Origin: Vibrio diazotrophicus
Lineage (GTDB): Bacteria; Pseudomonadota; Gammaproteobacteria; Enterobacterales; Vibrionaceae
Assembly (NCBI RefSeq): GCF_038452265.1
Contig: NZ_CP151843.1
Location: forward strand, 124,001 to 188,000
Direction of reading: 5' to 3'
DNA: 64,000 nucleotides
Below, one piece after another: positions 54,982-63,697 of the stretch. Below the pieces are notes generated by a model, which had not been told where the DNA came from, did no database searches, and worked only from the letters and a program-made list of their open reading frames with translations. Positions within the stretch are counted from its first letter, which is position 1. The number at the start of each line of letters is the position of its first letter. Position numbers and translations under genes: made by a program.

Positions 54982-56721
54982 ATGCTCAAACTTATCTTAT
55001 TAGCATTGGCCTTGGTGTGGCTAGTTTTAAGGCAAAAGACTAAAGACAACCCCGAAAAGACAAAAACAATAAAATGTCGAAGATTGCTTGGATACTCATT
55101 AACCATGAGTATCATTTGGATAATTATTAAAGGATTTGGCATTCCTCAAAACCAAATCCATGTTGAAGCTGCCTACAAAATTAACAATGGTTCAACGCAA
55201 GTCCTTTTTGGTTATTCTGAGAATCGTTTGATACCCGCCCTCCATGTTCCAAGGTTCTACACTTACAATTTTACTGATATTTACAAAGTTCATGATTCGG
55301 ACAGAAAAGTTCTGAGTAAAAAGCATCCTTACGTAAAAGACCCTCTAATTTGGGTAAATTATTTTGGAGGAATGCTTATTTTGCTGCTTTTAACATTCTG
55401 GCTTACCAGAAGTCGAAAACTCGACGGCAAATGGGCCGAGGCGTTGGAGGCAGACCAAAAGAAGTCCTATGTTGAGTTTGAAGAGTGGGCAGAAGCAAAC
55501 AAGGTACGAAAACTTCATTCTTTTAAGTTGTTGCGCGAGTCTGAAGAGAGACGTAAACGACTTGATGTTATTAGCGCCCAAAAGCTAGCCGTAGTCACCA
55601 AAGCGATTAAAGCGCGCGGTATTGAACCCGCTATTTTTTCGGGATTACAGAAGGTTAAAGATGCGGGTTTATCTACTTTACATGTAGTCGCGGAACACCT
55701 GACTCGTGGTGAGAATGAGTCCGTGGTTATGCAATATGGAGCGCTCTATCCAGAAGAGTTTGAAAAGCAACTATTAGAGTTAGCCAAACGCGATGCACAG
55801 AAAAAAGCGGACGGAACAAATACAGACACTAAGATGGATGTTGTACTAAGAACCGCCCGAGAAAATTTATATATATTTCCAACAAGTGCTTTGCAAATAT
55901 TCTCACGTGAAACCTATCGCCAAGTAGATTCACTAGCAAGACTGGTGGTGGGCGAAGATTACCTTGCTGTTAAAGAATCTGATGCTTTGACGGATTCTAT
56001 GACTAAACAGCAAGCCGTACTCCATATTCAATACGTATGCTCACTCGAGAGTGATGACTTCAAAGATCTCTCAGATGCCCCGTACCCTGTGGGTTACAGA
56101 GTTGAGGATAGTAAGAGCCAACTAACCAAAGTGTTTAATGGTAAGAAAGTTTCAAGGACTCCGATTTCAGCATTTTACTTTGGCGTTAAAGCCCATTGGA
56201 AATTATTGATAAAAGGAGAGGTTGTAGATAGCGGGGAATTAAGAAGTATTCCTGATCCTAATATCACCGATTACGCTTTCCCAAGTTTAAAATCATTTGA
56301 GGGGGAGAGTTTAATGGATGCTCGCGAAAAATACTTTACCGCACTTGCGCGAACCAATATCTCATCACTGGTATCACAGATACAGGGTAAGCCTGCCAAG
56401 AAAGATCTTTCCGCTGCAATTGATAAGGCGAAATACAACAAGTACAAAGCCAAAGCCGACGAAACGAAGAAGCTGCTCAAAGAACTTGAGGATGCACTTA
56501 GAGATGAGATTAAGTCCGAGACACAATATGAGGCGGCATCAATATTGACTCAGAAAATCTATGAAAAATATAAGGATGAGGTAGACGCCTTGGCCTTCTC
56601 TATTATCGACAATGACGTAGACCCAGAAATGACTTTATTTATTTTGGATGAGTTAACCGAGCTGTTCCCTGAACTTGGAGAGTATGTTTCAGGCCTTGGA
56701 GTGGAGGTGTTCAGTGATTAG
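54982..56721 (+). CDS. Unrecognised membrane-anchored protein
   Basis: A 579-aa protein of unknown family. Three hydrophobic helices near the N-terminus (about residues 2-17, 35-52, 127-144) are followed by a long soluble, charged region of mixed fold and a Lys/Glu-rich coiled coil near residues 475-520; the tail is acidic. It is divergent from the FtsZ-like gene and its end overlaps the next gene by eight bases, so the two are translationally coupled. AT-rich compared with the flanking operons. Confidence 0.6.
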   Translation: MLKLILLALALVWLVLRQKTKDNPEKTKTIKCRRLLGYSLTMSIIWIIIKGFGIPQNQIHVEAAYKINNGSTQVLFGYSENRLIPALHVPRFYTYNFTDIYKVHDSDRKVLSKKHPYVKDPLIWVNYFGGMLILLLLTFWLTRSRKLDGKWAEALEADQKKSYVEFEEWAEANKVRKLHSFKLLRESEERRKRLDVISAQKLAVVTKAIKARGIEPAIFSGLQKVKDAGLSTLHVVAEHLTRGENESVVMQYGALYPEEFEKQLLELAKRDAQKKADGTNTDTKMDVVLRTARENLYIFPTSALQIFSRETYRQVDSLARLVVGEDYLAVKESDALTDSMTKQQAVLHIQYVCSLESDDFKDLSDAPYPVGYRVEDSKSQLTKVFNGKKVSRTPISAFYFGVKAHWKLLIKGEVVDSGELRSIPDPNITDYAFPSLKSFEGESLMDAREKYFTALARTNISSLVSQIQGKPAKKDLSAAIDKAKYNKYKAKADETKKLLKELEDALRDEIKSETQYEAASILTQKIYEKYKDEVDALAFSIIDNDVDPEMTLFILDELTELFPELGEYVSGLGVEVFSD

Positions 56722-57346
56722 ATTCATCTCAACCTTTGCTTTATTGATGACTGCTCTACCTGTTAAAGCTGAGTCGAAGCTTTATGAAATTTTGAAAGAA
56801 GGGTTTTATGGAGAGGTCGGGTCGCAAATAGCAAGCTTACCCGGTCTCAAACAGCTTCAAGAACTAGAAGAAGCCAAAAAATACAAGCTTGTAACCAATA
56901 AGCCACATAAAGGCAGATTGAATTATAAGCCTGAGCAAGAACATAAAAATGCTTGGATCTCATTATACGGAACACAACGAAGCATCAGACTCTTTGGTGA
57001 TGCCTCTTTACCCGTAGGGCAGCACACGGTATTTGTTACTCCTTCAGACACAAACTTGATGTACTACAAAGGAAAAGTTGTGATTAAAGAAGGGCATTCC
57101 CAAGAACTTACCGTCCCCAAATTCTATGCACGCAACATGCTGTTTGAATTCAACATTACCACCACTCCGAAGAATGCAACAATTAGGGTAATGAATATCA
57201 AACCTAAGTATCGATACGGGATGAAACTTCCTTTTAAAGAAGAAGGTTATGAGATCGAAATATCTAAACGTGGATATAAAACCATTCGAGATGTGGTCAA
57301 CCTAAATTCGGAAGGGCAGCATTTTCACTATACCATGAGACGTTAA
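56714..57346 (+). CDS. Exported PEGA-type repeat-domain protein
   Basis: A 210-aa protein with a signal peptide (IRFISTFALLMTALPVKAES). The C-terminal part (about 135-205) reads FNITTTPKNATIRVMNIKPKYRYGMKLPFKEEGYEIEISKRGYKTIRD, a PEGA domain, usually found in surface or envelope-anchored proteins. I start at GTG 56714, which has GGAGG six bases upstream, overlapping the previous stop; an ATG at 56675 would spoil the signal peptide. Function unknown. Confidence 0.7.
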   Translation: MIRFISTFALLMTALPVKAESKLYEILKEGFYGEVGSQIASLPGLKQLQELEEAKKYKLVTNKPHKGRLNYKPEQEHKNAWISLYGTQRSIRLFGDASLPVGQHTVFVTPSDTNLMYYKGKVVIKEGHSQELTVPKFYARNMLFEFNITTTPKNATIRVMNIKPKYRYGMKLPFKEEGYEIEISKRGYKTIRDVVNLNSEGQHFHYTMRR

Positions 57347-57384
57347 GAACGTAAGAAATAGCGCTTAGCAAAGTGGAAACGTTA

Positions 57385-57548
57385 GTCTACTCTAGAGGTT
57401 ACTGGGTATTAAACGGTAACCTTTTTATTGTATTCAATTCGTCAACTTTCTTTTTCAGGAGCTTTCAAAATTCATCATGTACATTATTTTTTAGTATGAA
57501 AACTTCATGACTCAGCGCATATTTAACTTCGAAGCCAATAGCCTTTAG
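57385..57548 (+). pseudogene. Decayed copy of the exonuclease promoter and 5' end
   Basis: Matches 47335-47511 through the mesD terminator, the promoter region and the exonuclease start. The ATG at 57507 opens MTQRIFNFEANSL then stop, where the intact gene reads MPQASSVVVLDFETTGLS; the DFETTGL coding DNA is recognisable as NFEANSL. The similarity ends at the neighbouring GGDEF/EAL stop codon. Confidence 0.7.
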
Positions 57549-57550
57549 TG

Positions 57551-59506
57551 TTACTTATTAATTTTTCTCTGTTTCTCTTGTTCCAATATATGGACAGCTT
57601 CTTTAAATGAGACAGGTCTGCTAAATAAATATCCCTGATAAAAATCTATACCACTTTGCCCAATTAATGCTAATTGCTCATCAGTCTCTATACCCTCTGC
57701 AATAACATTTGTTCCAATTGTGTGAGCCATTTTAGTGACAGCAGAAACAATGCTTTTGTCTTTGTCACAAGAGCAAATGTTATCAATATAGGACTTATCA
57801 ATTTTAATATAATCAATCTGCAGATTTCTAAGTACAGCAATGGATGAAAAGCCCGTACCAAAGTCATCGACAGAAATCATTACTCCGGCTTCTTTGGCCT
57901 GAATAATACGGTTAGTGAGCTTGGTAATATTTGAAATCATTGCAGTTTCAGTTATTTCTAAATGAACATTCGCTGGATTAACCGAATATTTATTCATAAT
58001 GAACTGCAAGTAGCTAATAAAATCATCATCTTCCAACTGAATTACAGACACATTAATCGAGATAGAAATCGACGGATGTGTTTTATTCATATCCGCTAAT
58101 GCCTCAATAGACATTTTCAAGATTAACTGTCCTAGTTCAACAATCAATCCATGCTCTTCTGCTACTGATATAAACTCGGCTGGCGAGATGTTTTTATTCT
58201 CAAGCTTCCAACGAACGAGAGCTTCAAATGAATGAACTTCTTGATTGCTACAACGTACTATAGGTTGGAAGTTCATGAAAAAGTTTTCAGCGCCAATGGC
58301 TGCTTTTAAGTGATAACGCAAGTATTGATTTCGTTGCTGATCTTCTTGAATTTTTGTGTCGTAACAGCAAACTCTTGTGTTGCTTTTCTTTCCCTGTGTA
58401 ACGGCTAGATAAGCATTTCTCATGGCTTGATTGATCGAAATGCTGTCATCTCCAATGTAGTAACCAAAATAATAATCAGGTTTAACTCGGATGTTATCTA
58501 GTTGAAAGTAAACGCTTAATTGCTTTTTTATTGTGGCAATAAATTTTAAGATCTCTTCTTCGGTATTTACTTTTATGTGGATGGTAAACTCATCATTGCC
58601 GTATCGGGCTGAGCAAGTGTCATAAAATTTATCGATGTTTTTTAGAACCTCACCGACCTTGGTGATAATGTGGTCACCGTATTGGTGACCATAGTTCTGA
58701 TTAACATTATGAAGTTTTTCTATATCTATATGTACAAATCCATTGAGCGAGCGGTGCTGATTGTTTTTGGCTTTTATTAGAGTTATAGCAGATATGAAAC
58801 TCTTTCGGTTAAGCAACCCCGTCAACATGTCACGCTGCTCAAGCATAGATATTTTTTGATCTTTGTTGTGAGAATCAATTTCTAAATCTGATGCGATTGC
58901 TTCTACTTTTGCCTGACTGTCTATAAGAGAGAATATAATCCGAGAACTTTTTACGGCTGTTATACATAGAGCTACACCATAGAGTAGTCCCATAAGTCCA
59001 AGGCTTTCTAGGCTTGGGTCTCCGGACATAATTAGCACGACACTGTATGGGAAAATGGTCAGTGAAACATAAGCTATCGCAGAGCGAAGGTCACAGGACA
59101 GCAAGGTAACGCTACCGCCAGACATGCCGCAAAAAATAATTAATGACAGCATAGTCTCTTTAGTCGACATACTCTGGTGAAATAGATATGGGTAAAAAGC
59201 CCAGGTAAGGCCTGCAATCACGACACCAACAAAGTGCAAATCGAGCTTATGTTTATTGTCATTTGAAAAATAAGAATGAACAAAATATCTAAAAGCGGTA
59301 ACTGAAATTAATAAGATTAACCAACATAATTTCTCTTGTCCTATAACGGTTCCATACATATCAGTCATTACTAAAGTAAAAGCAATCACTATGTTTATTG
59401 CCAGTAAGACAGGAAGATTTGCAGATAAAATCAACAAACGTTGGTACTTGTACATCGAAGTTATTCTCTGAAGCATAGTTATAAGAACTCGTGAAACATC
59501 ATCCAT
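57551..59506 (-). CDS. GGDEF/EAL protein with degenerate GGDEF, membrane-bound
   Basis: A 651-aa protein: about six transmembrane helices in residues 25-195, a coiled linker, a GGDEF domain at 225-385 whose site reads YGNDEF (303-307), and an EAL domain at about 400-645 with intact FEALVRWK (428), EITETAM and DDFGTGFSS. The changed GGDEF site suggests a c-di-GMP phosphodiesterase whose GGDEF domain is regulatory. The start (ATG 59506) lacks a ribosome site; ATGs at codons 11 and 18 are alternatives. Confidence 0.85.
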   Translation of the reverse strand: MDDVSRVLITMLQRITSMYKYQRLLILSANLPVLLAINIVIAFTLVMTDMYGTVIGQEKLCWLILLISVTAFRYFVHSYFSNDNKHKLDLHFVGVVIAGLTWAFYPYLFHQSMSTKETMLSLIIFCGMSGGSVTLLSCDLRSAIAYVSLTIFPYSVVLIMSGDPSLESLGLMGLLYGVALCITAVKSSRIIFSLIDSQAKVEAIASDLEIDSHNKDQKISMLEQRDMLTGLLNRKSFISAITLIKAKNNQHRSLNGFVHIDIEKLHNVNQNYGHQYGDHIITKVGEVLKNIDKFYDTCSARYGNDEFTIHIKVNTEEEILKFIATIKKQLSVYFQLDNIRVKPDYYFGYYIGDDSISINQAMRNAYLAVTQGKKSNTRVCCYDTKIQEDQQRNQYLRYHLKAAIGAENFFMNFQPIVRCSNQEVHSFEALVRWKLENKNISPAEFISVAEEHGLIVELGQLILKMSIEALADMNKTHPSISISINVSVIQLEDDDFISYLQFIMNKYSVNPANVHLEITETAMISNITKLTNRIIQAKEAGVMISVDDFGTGFSSIAVLRNLQIDYIKIDKSYIDNICSCDKDKSIVSAVTKMAHTIGTNVIAEGIETDEQLALIGQSGIDFYQGYLFSRPVSFKEAVHILEQEKQRKINK

Positions 59507-59978
59507 GAGGTTTTGGCTTCACAAGTAAAGGCTAATATATAATTGAATGGGTAAAATTACTCATTCATAAACTATATCTAATGTAACACTCTATTAAGTA
59601 ATAACAATATCTTATGCTTTATATTTATATTACGTAAGTTGATAGCTAGAGATTTTTTTTGGTTAATGTTTAACCGCATTTGTTCAGTAAAGACGAATAG
59701 GGCAGTAATTAATAGTAGAGTCGGGCTTTTAATATTTTCGTTTGTGAAGTGTATAAAGCTGAAGATTTGTACAAGTGTATAGGTGATGAGTGATTGGAAT
59801 AAGTTGTGCGGCAAATAGAATAGGCGCAAACCACTTATACTAAGCTGGTTACGCCTTGAGGAAGCGATATAAACCAATTTGGCTATGCACTCACTTTAGT
59901 AAGCATGAACCCAATTGGTCGATCTTCAATTCGATGGAATGCTAAGCGTGCAAATATAAAGGGGCGTTAGTCAAACAT
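59507..59978. other. Gene-free AT-rich gap with a possible gene fragment
   Basis: No convincing gene. On the minus strand at 59886-59967 a frame reads RPFIFARLAFHRIEDRPIGF and on to KVSA then stop; it looks protein-like but lacks a start and I do not recognise it. An open frame at 59578-59877 (minus) has the composition of non-coding AT-rich DNA. Confidence 0.4.
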
Positions 59979-60920
59979 CTATCTTGCAACGAAAATGCGT
60001 AACGTTCGGATACTAAGATAACCAATAAACAGATTCGCACCGATAAACACAGGTATCGCAATTAACTCTGCTGTGCTTACTCCTGCCAGCGCTAGCTTTA
60101 ACCCACTCACAGTTGCTGACGCAATACCAAATGTGTAAGCCCAATAAGATGGAGCGAACGATTCGGCGCCGAGCCATTTGCCTAGCCGAATCCCCAGTAG
60201 AAGCTGATAGAGTCCATAGCCCCACAGCATTAATATCCAGTGGTCATGGCTTGATGGTTCGATGGCAAGCCAAGCCATTGCGCATACAACGGGCGGCGCA
60301 AACTGAATGCCAAGTAATGGTCGCTGAGCTGAAGGTAGCTCATTTTCTTGCCAAAGACGTTGAATAATCAATGACTCCAATGCCAGCCATGAAAACATAC
60401 CGGCTCCCAAAAATAGCCATCCCCAATCTGGATAACCAAGTGAACCGAGTGCAGCAGCACTAGTAAAGTTTCCAGCAACGGTAGGTAAATACAGCGTAGG
60501 CACAGAGTCTATTTTTTGCCGATATCCCTTCCACAGAGCCCCATTGTGTCAAAGCGAAAAGAACAGATGCCACATTATTCCTACAGCGGTTAAAGCCCAC
60601 GCTAAATGACGTGAATAAGGTTGAACTGCAAGGACTATTAGTAATGTAGATATACCTATGAGCGCAGGAGTGCTTCCCTGTACTGGGTGACGAAACTCTT
60701 CGTAGACCGCAGAAGGAGTGCGAATTGCTTGTGCTATATAGGTGAATAAAAGCAGTAGCCATACCAATATGGCTACTAAAAGCAGAGTTTCGCCGATTAT
60801 TGAGGGCAATTCCCAAAGGGAATGAGCAACACGCCAAGATTGACCCAGACCGGAAAGCCCAAGCACCATACCAAAATAAGAAGCAGGAATCGTCGTACGA
60901 GGGCGGGGTTTATTGGGCAT
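59979..60920 (-). pseudogene. tehA: TehA-like tellurite-resistance/dicarboxylate transporter broken by an in-frame TGA
   Basis: Two adjacent open frames in the same register form one TDT-family membrane protein of about 313 codons. The first (60920 to 60549) begins with PASYFGMVLGLSGLGQSWR and ends FFSL-stop; the second resumes with HNGALWKGYRQ and LYLPTVAGNFTSA, matching E. coli TehA through FLGAGMFSWLALE to the C-terminus. The only lesion that I can see is the TGA at 60551-60549, where E. coli TehA has sense codons (AAWQTAGLW region). It was recently intact, or is read through at low level. Confidence 0.82.
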
Positions 60921-61097
60921 GCTTATACTCTTAGGTAGCAGAAAATAGATAGCAAAAAAACGCCGATCAAATCATAAACAAGGGCTAATTGCAAAAGGCT
61001 TTGTTCTATTAAGGTTTTGCCGAATCTCAAAGACAATCGCATACGGATTCATCAGAACGGGTGTCTGTAAAAATCAAATGTTGAGGCAAATACAACG

Positions 61098-61153
61098 AAG
61101 CGCAACTTGTCATTTCATATTCAATCTTGAATTCAAAGTGACAAATTGCGCTT
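61098..61153. repeat. Long inverted repeat downstream of astE
   Basis: AAGCGCAACTTGTCA and its complement (14 of 15 matching) with a 26-nt loop that can pair further (ATTCAA / TTGAAT). It lies 22 bp after the astE stop. There is no T-run, so it is probably a transcript-end structure rather than a canonical terminator. Confidence 0.6.
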
Positions 61154-61174
61154 AGAGGAAGTGAGATTTGATAG

Positions 61175-62176
61175 TTAAGCTATCCAGTCATTTAATGCGG
61201 TTTGAGTGAGCATTAAACCCGCTCGTAGACCCGGACGAACGCCGCTGTTCGGGAAAATCAGCCACTCTTGATCTTGTTCAACGCGGTACTCTTTATCGCC
61301 GTCGGTAGCAAGCAAACTGCCTTTTTCGAATGCGGTGAAGTTCTGCACGCTTTCGGCAAAATTCAGTTCAAAAGCTTCGGTTAGTTTAGTTAGCTCTTGG
61401 CTGACTTTATAAACCGGCATTTTTGGTGCGCTGTTGTCAGGGCAAGGAGTGCCTGTTGTGAGGGCGATTAAGCCTTCTTTGATACCAACAAACTGAGAAA
61501 GATCGTTTTCGCCAAATGGCAGTGCTTTACCTAGCTCTAAAGTGCAGCTTTGGGCACCGCAAGTTTGGCTGCTGAAGTAGCTGAACGTTGCTGCTGGAGC
61601 ATGGTTGATCACCAGCGCTTCTAAGCCGACATTACGTAGCCATTCGATCATTTCAGGTTGATACTTACCAGATTCTACATAAGGAAGTAGACCAAATCGC
61701 AAATGGAAAGACGGCTTTCTTGCGGTATGCAGGTCAAAGTGAACGCGCTGAGTATTGGGTTGTTGTTCAAAGAACGAGATCACTTGCTGTTCAATGACTT
61801 GTGCGCGACGAGTTTCTTCACACGCTTCATAGTTGGCATGCTTACCACTGAATAAGCGGTTCATGTCCACTTCTAGGTAGCGGTCACCTGTGCGCATCGC
61901 TTCGAGGTTACCAAGAATGACTAGCAAGCGAACATTCAAAGAACGTCTCTCTGCTAGAAAATCCTGAACCAACTCAGAAACAATCTCGATAGGCGCGGTT
62001 TCGTTACCGTGAATGCCTGCGGAGATAACCACACTTTTCGATTGTGGGCTATCTGAGAACGCTATAGGTTCGAAAGCGATAATACCTTGCGCCGGACAAT
62101 TCCAACGCAAAGTGGCGGTTTCACCTGATGCAGGGGAAAAGGCTTCCCCTGATAATGTCTGTTTTAAAAAATCCAT
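61175..62176 (-). CDS. astE: Succinylglutamate desuccinylase
   Basis: Zinc-dependent AstE/AspA-family enzyme of 333 aa that hydrolyses N-succinylglutamate to glutamate and succinate, the last step of the AST pathway. Zinc ligands lie in GIHGNETAP and HFDLHTARK. I use ATG 62176, with AAGGAT upstream; a TTG two codons earlier is possible. It follows astB by 17 bp. Confidence 0.92.
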   Translation of the reverse strand: MDFLKQTLSGEAFSPASGETATLRWNCPAQGIIAFEPIAFSDSPQSKSVVISAGIHGNETAPIEIVSELVQDFLAERRSLNVRLLVILGNLEAMRTGDRYLEVDMNRLFSGKHANYEACEETRRAQVIEQQVISFFEQQPNTQRVHFDLHTARKPSFHLRFGLLPYVESGKYQPEMIEWLRNVGLEALVINHAPAATFSYFSSQTCGAQSCTLELGKALPFGENDLSQFVGIKEGLIALTTGTPCPDNSAPKMPVYKVSQELTKLTEAFELNFAESVQNFTAFEKGSLLATDGDKEYRVEQDQEWLIFPNSGVRPGLRAGLMLTQTALNDWIA

Positions 62177-62193
62177 TTCCAATAAATCCTTGC

Positions 62194-63534
62194 TTAGCGT
62201 TGGAATGGGTAGATTGAACCAAGGTTCATGATTTGAGTCAGCTCATCCAGTGCAGTGCGGTTTTCAATCAGTAGCTGTGGGTCTGCCAAATCAGCTTCAG
62301 TCAGGCGATCACGGTAGTGTTTATTCACCCACTGAGTCAGCGAACCATAAAGCGCATCATTCATTAGTGCATGCGGGTTCGCGGCTTTAAGCTCTTGTTC
62401 GTTAAGAACAACACGCAAACGCAGACAAGCTGGACCACCACCATTACACATACTTTCGCGTAGGTCGAATACTTTCACTTCGTTGATTGGGCCACCGCTT
62501 TGGGTTAGCTCTGTCAGGTATGTCCAAACGCGCTCGTTCTTACGTGACTCTTCTGGAACCACAATTACCATACTGCCGTCAGCTTTGGTTAGAAGCTGGC
62601 TGTTGAATAGGTAAGTGCCCACTGCGTCTTGCACTGATACTTTGTTGGTCGGTACTTCGATTGGAGTAAATTCACAATCAAATTGGCCTAGCTTGCGGCG
62701 AATTTCATCAAACACAGGCGCTTGATTGAGGAACGCTTCTTGGTGATGGAACAGAACTGGACCGTTACTTACTGCAATCACGTCGTTGTGGAAGACGCCT
62801 TGGTCAATCACATCTGGGTTCTGCTGTAGGAATACGGTTTGTGATTCGTCTAACTGATGCAGACGAGCCACTGCTTCGCTTGCTTCACGCGTTTGACGAG
62901 CAGGGAAGATTTTAGGTTCAACCTGACCACCAAAGGCTTGGCGACCATACACGAACACTTCAACGCCTTTGTCGCCATAGCTTCGACATAAGCGGTTGTG
63001 GTTCGCTGCACCTTCGTCACCAAATAGCATTTGCTGTGGTAGCGCAGCATGGTGAGCAAAGTGTTGATTATCAGCAAAAATCGCTTTTAACGCATTGCTG
63101 GTGGTTTGATCTTCAATGGAGCGGTGGAACTTGTTGTTGAGGTTCGCCACAGTGAAGTGAACTTTACCATCCGCAGTGTCCGCAGAAGGTGAAACGGTTG
63201 CCGCGTTGGCTACCCACATTGATGATGCTGAACTGACATTCGCAAGCAGTTGTGGTGCTTTTTTCGCAGCTTGAGCAATCACTTCTGCATCGGTACCTGA
63301 GAAACCTAAAGTACGCAGAGTGTGAACGCATGGGCGCTCTTGCGGAGGAAGTACACCTTGCTTGAATCCTGAATCTGCAAGGTTTTTCATCTTCGCTAAG
63401 CCTTGTAGCGCTGCGAGTTTCGGGTTTGCTACTGCGTTTTTGTTCGATGTAGACGCAACGTTACCAAACGAAAGACCCGCATAGTTGTGCGTTAAACCGA
63501 CAAGACCATCAAAGTTAACTTCATAAGCTGACAT
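62194..63534 (-). CDS. astB: N-succinylarginine dihydrolase
   Basis: A 446-aa deiminase-fold enzyme, the usual AstB length, converting N-succinylarginine to N-succinylornithine, CO2 and two ammonia. It begins SAYEVNFDGLVGLTHNYAGLS; the catalytic Cys is in MCNGGGPACLRLRVV and a catalytic His in FHNDVIAVSNGPVLF. GGAG lies nine bases before the ATG. It sits between astA and astE with no astD in between. Confidence 0.93.
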   Translation of the reverse strand: MSAYEVNFDGLVGLTHNYAGLSFGNVASTSNKNAVANPKLAALQGLAKMKNLADSGFKQGVLPPQERPCVHTLRTLGFSGTDAEVIAQAAKKAPQLLANVSSASSMWVANAATVSPSADTADGKVHFTVANLNNKFHRSIEDQTTSNALKAIFADNQHFAHHAALPQQMLFGDEGAANHNRLCRSYGDKGVEVFVYGRQAFGGQVEPKIFPARQTREASEAVARLHQLDESQTVFLQQNPDVIDQGVFHNDVIAVSNGPVLFHHQEAFLNQAPVFDEIRRKLGQFDCEFTPIEVPTNKVSVQDAVGTYLFNSQLLTKADGSMVIVVPEESRKNERVWTYLTELTQSGGPINEVKVFDLRESMCNGGGPACLRLRVVLNEQELKAANPHALMNDALYGSLTQWVNKHYRDRLTEADLADPQLLIENRTALDELTQIMNLGSIYPFQR

Positions 63535-63697
63535 AATTTTAGACTCCTATCAGCCTACTCAATGGGAAGAGTAGGCGAGGTAAACAGTTTGGGCAGGGTA
63601 CGTTGTTATTGTTTGTCTACCCCAGCGACTTAACCGATAAATCTCTAATAAGTGTACCGATTAAGGCGCGAGGGCATTTTCTGCCATGAATATTCAA

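Noticed and set aside
59820..59860. Integron attC-like site
   Set aside because: Only a short GCGTAAC-like match; the paired R and L boxes and cassette structure are absent.
59578..59877. A 99-codon minus-strand open frame in AT-rich DNA
   Set aside because: Composition is typical of chance frames in AT-rich sequence, and I see no ribosome site or family.
60549..60551. Selenocysteine codon in tehA
   Set aside because: The TehA family has no selenoprotein members that I know of, and I see no SECIS-like hairpin right after the TGA; a nonsense mutation is simpler.
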